Source: Thalassomonas sp. M1454 (GTDB lineage: Bacteria; Pseudomonadota; Gammaproteobacteria; Enterobacterales; Alteromonadaceae). From it: 64,000 bases of DNA. Where the stretch lies: contig NZ_VKDD01000002.1 in NCBI RefSeq assembly GCF_007097525.1, positions 682,001 through 746,000 of the forward strand. The letters run 5' to 3'. Numbering within the stretch: the first letter of the stretch is position 1; every line of letters starts with the position of its first letter. This document shows, one piece after another, positions 53,860-63,043 of the stretch. The notes under the pieces were generated by a model. It saw only the letters and a list, made by a program, of their open reading frames with translations, had not been told where the DNA came from and searched no databases. The position numbers were made by a program, and so were the translations under genes.

Positions 53860-54855
53860 ATGATAGCTAAGCACTTACCTCTAATAGATTTACATCGTCA
53901 CTTAGATGGTAATATTCGAGCTAAAACTATTTGGCAACTAGCACAACAAAACTCTATCCCCTTACCCGTTGAACATTTTTCAGATTTTATCAAACACGTT
54001 CAAATTACCGATAAAGCCAATGATCTTATGGAGTTTTTATCTAAACTCGATTGGGGCGTTAATGTATTAAAAACATTAGATGATTGTAAGCGTGTTGCCT
54101 ATGAAAACGTTGAAGACTTAACTTTAGCAGGTATCGACTATGCTGAATTACGCTTTTCTCCGCATTATATGGCAATGGCGCATAATTTAAATACGGCAGA
54201 TGTAGTCGCAGCAGTTGCAGAAGGTGTTAGCCAAGGCTGTAAAGACTTTAACGTTAAAGCTAATTTAATTGGTATTTTAAGTCGTACCTTCGGACTTGAA
54301 ACATGCCAACAAGAACTAGATGCCCTATTGGCCCATAAAGACCAATTAGTTGCTATCGATTTAGCTGGAGATGAATACAATTTTCCAGCAGAGTTATTTA
54401 CTCAGCAATTTAAACAGGTTGAGCAAGCCAATTTGCAAGTTACGATTCATGCTGGTGAAGCTGCCGGGCCGATGAGTGTTTGGAACGCGATTAACCATTT
54501 AAAAGCAACGCGTATAGGTCATGGCGTTAAAAGTATTGAAGATCCAAAACTAATGGATTATTTAGCTCAAAATAATATCACTTTAGAATCTTGCTTAACC
54601 TCAAATTATCAAACTGGTACAATTGCGAGCATTGAGCAACACCCTATTCGTCAATTTTTAGAACGCGGGGTGAATGTTTGTTTAAACACAGACGATCCTG
54701 CTGTCGAAGGAATTGAGTTAAAGCACGAATTTAACATAGCAAAAGACATTGTTGGTTTAAACGACAAGCAACTTGAACAATTACAAATAAATGCTTTAAA
54801 TGCTGCATTTATTTCAACATCAGAAAGACAAATGTTACTGGCTGCAAAGAGCTAA
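53860..54855 (+). CDS. add: Adenosine deaminase
   Basis: Converts adenosine and deoxyadenosine to (deoxy)inosine. The ATG at 53860 aligns with the E. coli start and gives 331 residues; a GTG four codons earlier (53848) is possible. Zinc site DLHRHLDGN at the start, HAGEAAGP in the middle with the catalytic Glu, and NTDDPAVEG near the end. Followed after 38 bases by deoD, which takes the product. Confidence 0.94.
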   Translation: MIAKHLPLIDLHRHLDGNIRAKTIWQLAQQNSIPLPVEHFSDFIKHVQITDKANDLMEFLSKLDWGVNVLKTLDDCKRVAYENVEDLTLAGIDYAELRFSPHYMAMAHNLNTADVVAAVAEGVSQGCKDFNVKANLIGILSRTFGLETCQQELDALLAHKDQLVAIDLAGDEYNFPAELFTQQFKQVEQANLQVTIHAGEAAGPMSVWNAINHLKATRIGHGVKSIEDPKLMDYLAQNNITLESCLTSNYQTGTIASIEQHPIRQFLERGVNVCLNTDDPAVEGIELKHEFNIAKDIVGLNDKQLEQLQINALNAAFISTSERQMLLAAKS

Positions 54856-54893
54856 GTGCAATCTAACGTTTATTATTAATAAGGTAAAATTAA

Positions 54894-55604
54894 ATGGCAA
54901 CTCCACACATTGAAGCAAAAGTTGGTGACATCGCAGAAACAGTATTAATGCCTGGTGATCCACTTCGCGCTAAATTTATCGCTGAAACATTTTTACAAGA
55001 TGCAGTATGCGTAAACCAAGTGCGCGGCATGCTTGGTTATACTGGTACTTATAAAGGCAAGCGTCTAACGGTAATGGGTTCAGGCATGGGCGTTCCATCT
55101 ATCTCAATTTACGCAACCGAACTTTATAAAGACTACGGCGTTGAAAACATCATTCGCATCGGTAGTTGTGGTTCAGTATCACCAAACGTTAATGTTATGG
55201 ATGTGATAATCGGCATGGGTGCAAGTACAGACTCTGCTGTTAACCGTGCTCGTTTTAATAACCATGATTTTGCAGCTATTGCTGATTACGGTTTATTAAA
55301 GAATGCTGCTGATGCTGCAGCTAATCTTGGTAAAAAAGTAAAAGTTGGTAATATCTTTACTGCCGATTTATTCTACACTCCACTACCACAAGTTTTTGAC
55401 TTAATTGAAAAACATGGGATTTTAGGCGTTGAAATGGAAGCTGCTGGTTTATACGGTGTAGCGGCTGAATATGGTAAAAAAGCATTAGCTATTTTAACCG
55501 TTAGTGATCATATCCGTACCGGTGAAAGCTTATCTTCAGAGCTTCGTCAAACGTCATTTAAAGACATGATGGAAATCGCTCTAGAGTCTACTTTACTACA
55601 ATAA
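54894..55604 (+). CDS. deoD: Purine nucleoside phosphorylase, DeoD type
   Basis: Phosphorolytic cleavage of purine (deoxy)nucleosides to base and (deoxy)ribose 1-phosphate. 236 residues; opening [34 protein letters not shown] phosphate site, [13 protein letters not shown] ribose site and [10 protein letters not shown] with the catalytic aspartate are all in place. Probably co-transcribed with add and ended by a good terminator. Confidence 0.96.
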   Translation: MATPHIEAKVGDIAETVLMPGDPLRAKFIAETFLQDAVCVNQVRGMLGYTGTYKGKRLTVMGSGMGVPSISIYATELYKDYGVENIIRIGSCGSVSPNVNVMDVIIGMGASTDSAVNRARFNNHDFAAIADYGLLKNAADAAANLGKKVKVGNIFTADLFYTPLPQVFDLIEKHGILGVEMEAAGLYGVAAEYGKKALAILTVSDHIRTGESLSSELRQTSFKDMMEIALESTLLQ

Positions 55605-55652
55605 TAGTAAGTTAGTTTGAGTTAGTAGCTTAAGCTTTATAACTCAAGATAC

Positions 55653-55684
55653 AAAAAAGGTTGTCTAAATAGACAACCTTTTTT
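55653..55684. terminator. Bidirectional terminator, deoD and TonB receptor
   Basis: AAAAAAGGTTGTCT, AAAT loop, AGACAACCTTTTTT, between convergent genes. Confidence 0.9.
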
Positions 55685-55704
55685 CATGCTTAAATTTAAG
55701 TAGC

Positions 55705-57999
55705 TTAGAAGAAGCTAACTTTAAATTCAGCTCCAACAAAACGCTCTTCATTAACAATTGCTGTATTGTTAGTAAAGTCGACAGCGCCAATCGCTTGTTG
55801 CTCGTCAGTCATATTACGAACAAAAACTGACACATCGTAAGATTGTGCATCAGTTTCCCAAGCATAACCAGTACGAGCACCACCTTCTAATAATGCATCA
55901 CCAGTAAATTCAGTTGATTCATATAAGAAGAAGCTAATTTCGTCACGGTAAGCCCAATCAGTGTAAACATAGAATTCACCATCAGCAATCTCACGAGAGT
56001 AACGGGCTGTAAATGTATAAGTCCACTCTGGTGCATGAGGCAAGCTGTTGCCATCAACAATCGCTTGACCGTTACCATTGATTGGATCTGTTACAGTACA
56101 TTGTGCACACACAGGTACAGATAATGAAGAATCATTCAGTTCGGTGTTGTTATAGCTTGTACCAAACGTAACAGCCAAGTTATCAGTAAGCATAAACTCT
56201 GAATCTAACTCGAAACCGTAACCAACCGTTTCATCTGCATTTAATAGGCGTGCTGTATTGCTATCACCACCAACAGAAGTTAATTGTTGATCTTCCATAG
56301 TGTAATAAAATACTGATGCATTAACACGACCACTACCATCTAAGATGTCAGATTTAACACCGGTTTCAAATGATAAAATAGTTTCTGAATCAGCAACAGA
56401 AATACCATCATCCCATGCAAATAATGAACGACCCTGAATACTTGGAGCACGGAATGTATCAGCAACACGAGCGTAAAGGTTAACATCGTCAGTTAATTTA
56501 TGATTTACACTAATGTCCCAGCTAACGTGAGAGTCTGAAACGCTTTCTTCACCGCCAACGTTATCAGGTTGACCTAAGAAACCTAAAGGAGACATAGTTC
56601 TTAAGTTTGAGTAGTCTTTATCATCATCTGAGTAACGAATACCAAAAGTAGCTGAAGTTAGTTCGGTAAAGTCGTAATCAAATGAACCAAATACAGCCCA
56701 AGCAGTAGTTTCTTGTTCTTGTATTACATAACCCGTTTCAGCACCAGAGCCAAATACTGTTTCATAAGCGTAACTTTCAATGGTTAGATCTTCACTAAAG
56801 TAAAACACACCAACTTGATAGTTAAAGTCGCCATCAAGATTACTGGTTAATCGTAATTCTTGGGTAATTTGCTCGTGATCTGGAATTGCATCTGAAGTTT
56901 CAGAGTCAATTGTAATTAAACCTGGTCCCATAGGCATGCCACAACAATCTACAGCCCATCCAGCACCATAACCGCCGTCTACATCAGCGCGAGAAAACAG
57001 CTCTGCACTTTCATAACCAGTAATAGAGGTAAGCGTATAGTTACCTAATTCGAAATCAAGAGTTAGGCTAGCACCTTCAGTTTCAACTTGTTGTGTTGCA
57101 CGAGCTGCAGAGTCATGCCATACAATATCTCTACCGTTCCAACCGTCGCCACCAAGTTCGTTTGAGTTAGGTTTAAACGCATTAGCATAAAATGTTACTG
57201 GTTCACCATCTAAATCACGCATATGGTAGTTAAACAAGGCATTAAAATCGTCACCTTCGTATAAAAACTGTAGACGCATCGCTTGGTCAGTATAACCACC
57301 TAAAACGTCGTCTTGTTCAAAACCAGGTGCTTTATTATCGATGTAGTTACCACGGTCTTGATTTAATACTGAGATACGCGCAGAAAGATTATCAGTTAAT
57401 CCTCCACCGATTGCAGCACGTACGTCAGATGTCTCTTTGCTACCATATGAAACAGAAACAAATGCATCAAAATCTTGAGAAGGACGAACAGAATCAAACT
57501 TTACCAAGCCTGCAGGTGTATTGCGTCCAAATAATGTACCTTGTGGACCACCTAGTGCTTCAACACGAGCAACATCAAAAACAGGAAAACCTTTCAAGAT
57601 AGGATTTTCTTGAACAACATTATCGACAACAAGAGAAACAGGCTGTGATGCATTTAAGTCGAAATCACTATTACCTAAACCACGCATATAAAAACGTGGG
57701 AATGTACGTCCAAATGATGACTCAACAGAAAGACTTGGAATACGACCGTTTAAAAAACGTATATCCATAGCCCCTGCGCTTATAGCTTGTAACTTTTCAC
57801 CTTGAAGTGCCGTTACTGAGATAGGAACTTCTTGTGCGTTCTCTACACGTTTACGTGCAGTTACTTCGATCACTTCTAGTTTGCCCGATTCAGCTTCTTG
57901 CTCTTGTGCAGCAAAAGATTGTGTTGAAAATGAGGCGATTACAGACAATAAAGCGCCATTGATGCTCAAGCTAAGAGCATTCTTCTTGAAGGTTTGCAT
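55705..57999 (-). CDS. TonB-dependent outer-membrane receptor in the nucleoside island
   Basis: 764 residues. Signal peptide to about residue 30, TonB box around VIEVTARKR (43-51), plug domain to about 180 with RFYMRGLGNSDFD and GPQGTLFGRNTPAG, then a barrel ending in phenylalanine (EFKVSFF), as outer-membrane proteins do. It resembles the large marine family of TonB receptors usually annotated as siderophore-type, but no iron genes are near. It is flanked by deoD and deoB, so nucleosides or nucleotides are a reasonable guess at the ligand. That is inference from position only. Confidence 0.85.
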   Translation of the reverse strand: MQTFKKNALSLSINGALLSVIASFSTQSFAAQEQEAESGKLEVIEVTARKRVENAQEVPISVTALQGEKLQAISAGAMDIRFLNGRIPSLSVESSFGRTFPRFYMRGLGNSDFDLNASQPVSLVVDNVVQENPILKGFPVFDVARVEALGGPQGTLFGRNTPAGLVKFDSVRPSQDFDAFVSVSYGSKETSDVRAAIGGGLTDNLSARISVLNQDRGNYIDNKAPGFEQDDVLGGYTDQAMRLQFLYEGDDFNALFNYHMRDLDGEPVTFYANAFKPNSNELGGDGWNGRDIVWHDSAARATQQVETEGASLTLDFELGNYTLTSITGYESAELFSRADVDGGYGAGWAVDCCGMPMGPGLITIDSETSDAIPDHEQITQELRLTSNLDGDFNYQVGVFYFSEDLTIESYAYETVFGSGAETGYVIQEQETTAWAVFGSFDYDFTELTSATFGIRYSDDDKDYSNLRTMSPLGFLGQPDNVGGEESVSDSHVSWDISVNHKLTDDVNLYARVADTFRAPSIQGRSLFAWDDGISVADSETILSFETGVKSDILDGSGRVNASVFYYTMEDQQLTSVGGDSNTARLLNADETVGYGFELDSEFMLTDNLAVTFGTSYNNTELNDSSLSVPVCAQCTVTDPINGNGQAIVDGNSLPHAPEWTYTFTARYSREIADGEFYVYTDWAYRDEISFFLYESTEFTGDALLEGGARTGYAWETDAQSYDVSVFVRNMTDEQQAIGAVDFTNNTAIVNEERFVGAEFKVSFF

Positions 58000-58125
58000 G
58001 GTTTCTCCCTGAGCCTATTCAGTTTTATCTTTAACTGATATAAGCAGAAACATTAATAATTGATTTAATTTTTTAAGTAAGTAAATACAACAAAATTTAC
58101 GGGGAGAATTATATAGGAATAAAAG

Positions 58126-58142
58126 ATGTAATGAAATGTAAT
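58126..58142. promoter_or_regulatory. Direct repeat ATGTAAT upstream of the TonB receptor gene
   Basis: ATGTAAT-GAA-ATGTAAT, two copies ten bases apart, one turn of the helix. On the minus strand a TATAAT lies 13 bases downstream, so the repeat covers the -35 region of the likely receptor promoter. Binding of a regulator in tandem is possible. Confidence 0.35.
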
Positions 58143-58175
58143 TAACCCGATTAATTTTGTAATCGGGTATTTTAC
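58143..58175 (-). terminator. Hairpin behind deoB, possible terminator
   Basis: ACCCGATTA, 6-base loop, TAATCGGGT. On the minus strand it lies 15 bases past the deoB stop, but few T follow on that side. Confidence 0.55.
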
Positions 58176-58189
58176 AAATTATTAACTTT

Positions 58190-59407
58190 CTAGTGAGTTA
58201 GTAACAAATCGAATGATTTTCCGTGCTCTAATGCAGGAAGTTTAAAAATATTTGCAAGTGTAGCCCCTATGTCAGCGAAGCTATTTCGTTGACCTAAATT
58301 AATCGCTGGCATGCCTTTTTTATAAAACATAACAGGGATATATTCACGTGTATGATCATTGCCGTGCCAAGTAGGATCGCAGCCGTGATCGGCGGTAATA
58401 ACTAAATAATCATTATCTGTTAGTACGTTAAGAACCTCTGGTAATCTTTGATCTAAATATTCGAGGGCTTCACCATAACCAACAGGGTCACGACGATGGC
58501 CATAATCTTGGTCAAAGTTAACTAAATTAGTAAACACTAATGATTGCGTTGGTTGCTCTTGCATTTGTTTAATACTGCAATCAATTAACGCTTCAAGACC
58601 TGTTGCTTTGTATTTTTCAGATATTCCTTGGTGAGCAAAGATATCGGCAATCTTACCTACGCTGATTACTTTTCCACCATTAGTGTAAAGATTATCTAAC
58701 AAAGTTGGCGCTGGCGGTAAAACAGAATAATCTCTTCGATTACCCGTTCGTTCAAAATCAGCACTAGATGTTCCAACAAATGGTCGAGCTATTACTCGGC
58801 CAATATTTAAATCTAGCTCAGTTAATAATTCTCGAACCTGCTCGCAATAGTTAAGTAAGTTATCTAAACCAAAACTTTCTTCATGGGCTGCTATTTGAAA
58901 CACGCTATCTGCCGAGGTATAGCAAATTGGCAATCCGGTTTTCATATGCTCTTCACCAAGAGAGGCAATAATTGTTGTACCAGAGGCATGACAATTACCT
59001 AAACAACCTTGAATACCTGTTTTATCATAAATTTTTTGTAGTAGGTCTTCAGGGAACGAGTTTTCTTTATCATTAAAATATCCCCAGTCAAACAATACTG
59101 GGACACCCATCATTTCCCAGTGACCACTTGGTGTATCTTTACCACTACTTAGCTCTGCAGCAAAGCCATAAGCGCCAGATATAGCAGAGCCACCGCTTGC
59201 ATTAACTTTGCGTTTCCCCGCCTCTTCTGCTGCATCTAATAAACCTAATTTGGCTAAATTAGGTAAATGCAGTTGTCGTTTCTTTTGCTTAGCAAACTCA
59301 TCGGCCAAATTGGCAAAGGTATTTGCCCCTACATCGCCAAACTTTTCAGCATCAGGAGCTGCACCTAATCCAAAACTATCAACCACTAATATTAACGCAC
59401 GAGACAT
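58190..59407 (-). CDS. deoB: Phosphopentomutase
   Basis: Interconverts (deoxy)ribose 1- and 5-phosphate. 405 residues of the alkaline-phosphatase-like metalloenzyme superfamily: [16 protein letters not shown] at the start, [12 protein letters not shown] with the phosphorylated threonine region, and [23 protein letters not shown] near the end. It takes the product of DeoD and supplies DeoC. Divergent from udk over 165 bases of control region that contains several TGTAAC sequences. Confidence 0.95.
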   Translation of the reverse strand: MSRALILVVDSFGLGAAPDAEKFGDVGANTFANLADEFAKQKKRQLHLPNLAKLGLLDAAEEAGKRKVNASGGSAISGAYGFAAELSSGKDTPSGHWEMMGVPVLFDWGYFNDKENSFPEDLLQKIYDKTGIQGCLGNCHASGTTIIASLGEEHMKTGLPICYTSADSVFQIAAHEESFGLDNLLNYCEQVRELLTELDLNIGRVIARPFVGTSSADFERTGNRRDYSVLPPAPTLLDNLYTNGGKVISVGKIADIFAHQGISEKYKATGLEALIDCSIKQMQEQPTQSLVFTNLVNFDQDYGHRRDPVGYGEALEYLDQRLPEVLNVLTDNDYLVITADHGCDPTWHGNDHTREYIPVMFYKKGMPAINLGQRNSFADIGATLANIFKLPALEHGKSFDLLLTH

Positions 59408-59572
59408 GTTGTAACCTTTTCGTTTTAAATTGCTCTATGACAAGTGTAACAATAGAGTATGTAACTTCATTATATATGGTTGTAATAAATTGTTAAAATT
59501 TAAAATAACACTAGTTTTTAACTGAAAATAAGTAATAATATTGGTACGAGAAAATTTATTTTAAGAAATATT

Positions 59573-60211
59573 TTGCCTAAAGATAAACTCACAGTAATCT
59601 GTATTGTTGGTGCTTCAGCATCAGGAAAGTCACTATTTGCCCATACTATTTACAACGAATTAGTTGATGAATTGGGTAAAGATTCAATGACTATAATAAA
59701 AGAAGATTCTTATTATCGTTGTCAAAATCATCTCCCTTTCGAAGAACGAACTAAAACCAATTACGATCACCCTAAAGCGTTTGAGCATGAATTACTTGCT
59801 GAGCACTTACAGATGCTAAGCTCAGGTCAAAGTATCAACGTTCCTATTTATAGTTATACCGATCACACTCGCACCAATGAAGTCGAAATTATCAACCCTG
59901 CTAAGGTTATCTTAGTTGAAGGTATTCTATTACTGAGTGACAAACATCTGCGTAAGCAATTTGATATCAATATTTTTATGGATACGCCATTAGATATTTG
60001 TTTAATTAGACGTATAAAACGCGATCTTGAAGAACGCGGCAGAGACTTAGACTCAGTCACCGACCAATATCAAAAAACAGTTCGCCCAATGTATTATCAA
60101 TACATTGAGCCATCTCGAAGCCATGCAGACATAGTGATCACTAAAGGTGGTCGTAACCGCATGGCATTAGAACTAATCAAAGCAAAAGTTCGCGAACTGG
60201 CGAACTCTTAA
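59573..60211 (+). CDS. udk: Uridine kinase
   Basis: Phosphorylates uridine and cytidine. 212 residues; P-loop GASASGKS near 12-19, YYRCQNHLPFEERTKTNYDHP and GILLLSDKHLR follow. TTG start with a weak AAGAAA upstream and no nearby alternative. Salvage counterpart to the catabolic genes around it; nupC follows after 39 bases. Confidence 0.92.
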   Translation: MPKDKLTVICIVGASASGKSLFAHTIYNELVDELGKDSMTIIKEDSYYRCQNHLPFEERTKTNYDHPKAFEHELLAEHLQMLSSGQSINVPIYSYTDHTRTNEVEIINPAKVILVEGILLLSDKHLRKQFDINIFMDTPLDICLIRRIKRDLEERGRDLDSVTDQYQKTVRPMYYQYIEPSRSHADIVITKGGRNRMALELIKAKVRELANS

Positions 60212-60250
60212 CCCTTAACTTTTATATTTAACATCCACACAGGTGAATTG

Positions 60251-61498
60251 ATGGACTTTAACACTGTACGCGGCATCATCGGCATATTTTTGCTTTTAGG
60301 TATCGCTTATTTAGCAAGCTCACATAAGAAAAACATTAACTGGCGTACCGTAGGTGGTGCATTTGCCATTCAAGTATTCTTTGGTGCTTTAGTGCTTTAC
60401 ATTCCATTTGGTAAAGAAGCATTAATCGCTATTTCTAATGGCGTATCAAGTGTTATTGGTTACGCTAGTGCCGGTATCAATTTCTTATTTGGTGGTTTAG
60501 GTACTGACGCAATGTTCGGTAACGGTGTCGGCTTTGTTTTTGCTGTACGTGTATTACCTGTTATTGTTTTCTTCTCTTCGCTAATAGCTGTTTTATACTA
60601 TGTTGGCATTATGGATAAAGTAGTTAAGTTTTTAGGTGGTGGTTTAGCTAAACTTTTAGGCACATCTCATCCAGAATCTTTATCAGCAACCGCTAATATT
60701 TTTGTTGGTCAAACCGAAGCACCTCTTGTTGTTCGCCCTTTCCTACCAACTATGACTCGCTCTGAATTATTTGCTGTAATGGTTGGTGGCTTAGCATCTG
60801 TAGCAGGTGCCGTACTGGCTGGTTACGCGGGTTTAGGCGTTGAACTTAAATACCTTATTGCCGCAAGTTTCATGGCAGCTCCTGGTGGTTTATTAATGGC
60901 GAAATTTATTTTACCAGAAACAGAAACACCTAAGAATGAGCTTGAAGAAGTACCTGATGAAGGTAAAGAAAAAGAATGTGTTAACGTTATTGATGCTGCA
61001 GCAGATGGCGCTGGTAAAGGTATGATGCTTGCGCTTAATGTTGGTGCGATGTTAATGGCTTTCGTTGCGTTAATTGCTTTATTAAACGGTTTAATTGGTT
61101 GGTTAGGCTCTTTAGTTGGTATCGACGGTCTGTCATTACAAGTTATCTTAGGTTATATCTTCCAACCTGTTGCTTACATGTTAGGTGTTCCTTGGGAAGA
61201 AGCGTTCCGTGCTGGTAGCTTCTTAGGCCAAAAGGTTATTGTTAACGAATTTGTTGCCTATGTTGATTTTATCAACTTTAAAGATCAATTAAGTGTTGGT
61301 ACACAAGCAATCGTTACCTTTGCTTTATGTGGTTTTGCTAACTTAGCATCAATTGCTATTTTACTTGGTGGTATTGGCTCTATGGCCCCTAACCGCCGCC
61401 ACGATATTGCTCAATTAGGTATGAAAGCCGTATTTGCAGCTACATTAGCTAACTTAATGAGTGCCGCTATTGCTGGTGTGTTTATCTCTTTAGGATAA
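60251..61498 (+). CDS. nupC: Concentrative nucleoside transporter, NupC type
   Basis: Sodium- or proton-coupled import of nucleosides across the inner membrane. 415 residues from the ATG at 60251. CNT signature [16 protein letters not shown], with the GQTE nucleobase site, and the second half NEFVAYVDF for ribose contact; close in pattern to the Vibrio cholerae CNT. It gives the inner-membrane step of the nucleoside route in this region. Confidence 0.93.
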   Translation: MDFNTVRGIIGIFLLLGIAYLASSHKKNINWRTVGGAFAIQVFFGALVLYIPFGKEALIAISNGVSSVIGYASAGINFLFGGLGTDAMFGNGVGFVFAVRVLPVIVFFSSLIAVLYYVGIMDKVVKFLGGGLAKLLGTSHPESLSATANIFVGQTEAPLVVRPFLPTMTRSELFAVMVGGLASVAGAVLAGYAGLGVELKYLIAASFMAAPGGLLMAKFILPETETPKNELEEVPDEGKEKECVNVIDAAADGAGKGMMLALNVGAMLMAFVALIALLNGLIGWLGSLVGIDGLSLQVILGYIFQPVAYMLGVPWEEAFRAGSFLGQKVIVNEFVAYVDFINFKDQLSVGTQAIVTFALCGFANLASIAILLGGIGSMAPNRRHDIAQLGMKAVFAATLANLMSAAIAGVFISLG

Positions 61499-61515
61499 AC
61501 ATCAAATTAGATTCT

Positions 61516-61543
61516 AAAACCCGGCTTTTGCCGGGTTTTCTTT
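61516..61543 (+). terminator. Terminator of udk-nupC
   Basis: AAAACCCGGC, TTTT loop, GCCGGGTTTT, 18 bases past the nupC stop. Confidence 0.85.
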
Positions 61544-61583
61544 AACAAAGTTTATATTTTAAATATTATTTACGAGATTTATT

Positions 61584-62351
61584 ATGACTATCGAAAATGC
61601 TCAAGCTATTGCCAAACAAGCAATTAGCTATATGGACTTAACGACTCTTAACGATAACGACACTGACGCCATTGTTGCAGATTTAGCCAACAAAGCTTCT
61701 TCTGCTGGTGGCAAAACTGCGGCTATTTGTATCTACCCTCGTTTTATTCCCGCGGCGAAAAAAATATTAAAAGACTCTGGTATTTTAATTGCGACAGTAA
61801 CTAACTTCCCTCATGGCAATGATGATGTTGAAATTGCCGTAGCAGAAACTAAAGCAGCCGTAGCTTATGGCGCAGATGAAGTTGATGTTGTTTTTCCTTA
61901 CCGCGCGTTAATGGCAGGTAATGAAATGGTTGGTTTCGATTTAGTAAGTGCATGTAAAGCAGTATGTCCAAGCAATGTTAAGCTAAAAGTGATTATTGAA
62001 TCTGGTGAGCTTAAAACAGAGCAACTGATCAAACTAGCAAGTGCAATTAGCATTAATGCCGGTGCTGACTTTATTAAAACTTCTACTGGTAAAGTTGCGG
62101 TAAACGCAACACCAGAGTCAGCTAAGTTTATGCTTGAAGTGATCAGCGAATTAAAACCTGATGTGGGTTTTAAAGCTGCTGGCGGCGTACGTACCGTTGA
62201 AGATGCGGCTATTTACTTGGATTTAGCTAAAAATATCTTAGGTAGCGAGTGGATATCAGCAGATACATTTAGATTTGGTGCGAGTGGCTTATTAGACAAC
62301 TTACTCGCCACTCTGGGCCATGGCTCTGAAAATAACACGGCAAGTTACTAA
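61584..62351 (+). CDS. deoC: Deoxyribose-phosphate aldolase
   Basis: Splits deoxyribose 5-phosphate to acetaldehyde and glyceraldehyde 3-phosphate. 255 residues, class I aldolase; Schiff-base lysine in [11 protein letters not shown] near 167 and the [10 protein letters not shown] phosphate site are present. Last step of the deoxynucleoside pathway here. deoA, often next to deoC, is absent; tdk follows after 14 bases instead. Confidence 0.95.
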   Translation: MTIENAQAIAKQAISYMDLTTLNDNDTDAIVADLANKASSAGGKTAAICIYPRFIPAAKKILKDSGILIATVTNFPHGNDDVEIAVAETKAAVAYGADEVDVVFPYRALMAGNEMVGFDLVSACKAVCPSNVKLKVIIESGELKTEQLIKLASAISINAGADFIKTSTGKVAVNATPESAKFMLEVISELKPDVGFKAAGGVRTVEDAAIYLDLAKNILGSEWISADTFRFGASGLLDNLLATLGHGSENNTASY

Positions 62352-62365
62352 GTAAAGGTTAAATC

Positions 62366-62953
62366 ATGTCACAACTTTATTTTTATTATTCGGCAATGAA
62401 TGCTGGTAAGTCAACTTCATTATTACAGTCTTCTTATAATTATATTGAACGTGGCATGAATACCAAAATATTCACCGCACAACTCGATAATCGTTTTGGC
62501 GTTGGTAAGGTAACTTCTAGGATAGGTATCGATTCAGATGCTCTATTATTTAATGACGAAACAGATTTATTTGCACAAGTTAAGTCATTTATACAAGAAG
62601 AAGCTCTACATTGTATTTTAATCGATGAAGCGCAATTTCTTACAAGAGCACAGGTTATGCAGCTCACTGAAATTGTCGACAAGCTCAATATCCCAGTACT
62701 TGCTTACGGGATCCGAACTGACTTCCTTGGCGAAACATTCAGTGGCAGTGCACATCTGCTGGCTTGGGCTGATAAACTGATTGAATTAAAAACCGTATGT
62801 CATTGTGGTCGTAAAGCTGGTTTTATTGTGCGCTATGACACTGATGGCAAGCCTGTTATAAGTGGTTCACAAATACAAATAGGTGGTAATGAAAGTTATC
62901 AATCTCTGTGTCGTAAGCACTTTAAAGATTTAGTTTGGGATCAACAAACCTAA
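62366..62953 (+). CDS. tdk: Thymidine kinase
   Basis: Type II thymidine kinase, 195 residues. P-loop [11 protein letters not shown] near 9-19, DEAQFL Walker B region, lid and zinc finger with VCHCGRKA and LCRKHF near the end. Co-transcribed with deoC by spacing, thus linking thymidine salvage to deoxyribose breakdown. A strong terminator follows. Confidence 0.95.
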   Translation: MSQLYFYYSAMNAGKSTSLLQSSYNYIERGMNTKIFTAQLDNRFGVGKVTSRIGIDSDALLFNDETDLFAQVKSFIQEEALHCILIDEAQFLTRAQVMQLTEIVDKLNIPVLAYGIRTDFLGETFSGSAHLLAWADKLIELKTVCHCGRKAGFIVRYDTDGKPVISGSQIQIGGNESYQSLCRKHFKDLVWDQQT

Positions 62954-62993
62954 ACAAATAAAGCTTATTTAAAAACACTATTAAATAATGTTG

Positions 62994-63034
62994 AAATGCG
63001 TGATATTCTCTGCTGAATATTACGCATTTTTTTT
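62994..63034 (+). terminator. Terminator of deoC-tdk
   Basis: AAATGCGTGATATT and AATATTACGCATTT arms with one G-T pair, 8-base loop and a tract of T behind. It ends 9 bases before the next start codon, so the next gene's promoter or leader must overlap it. Confidence 0.8.
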
Positions 63035-63043
63035 GAGATCTCT

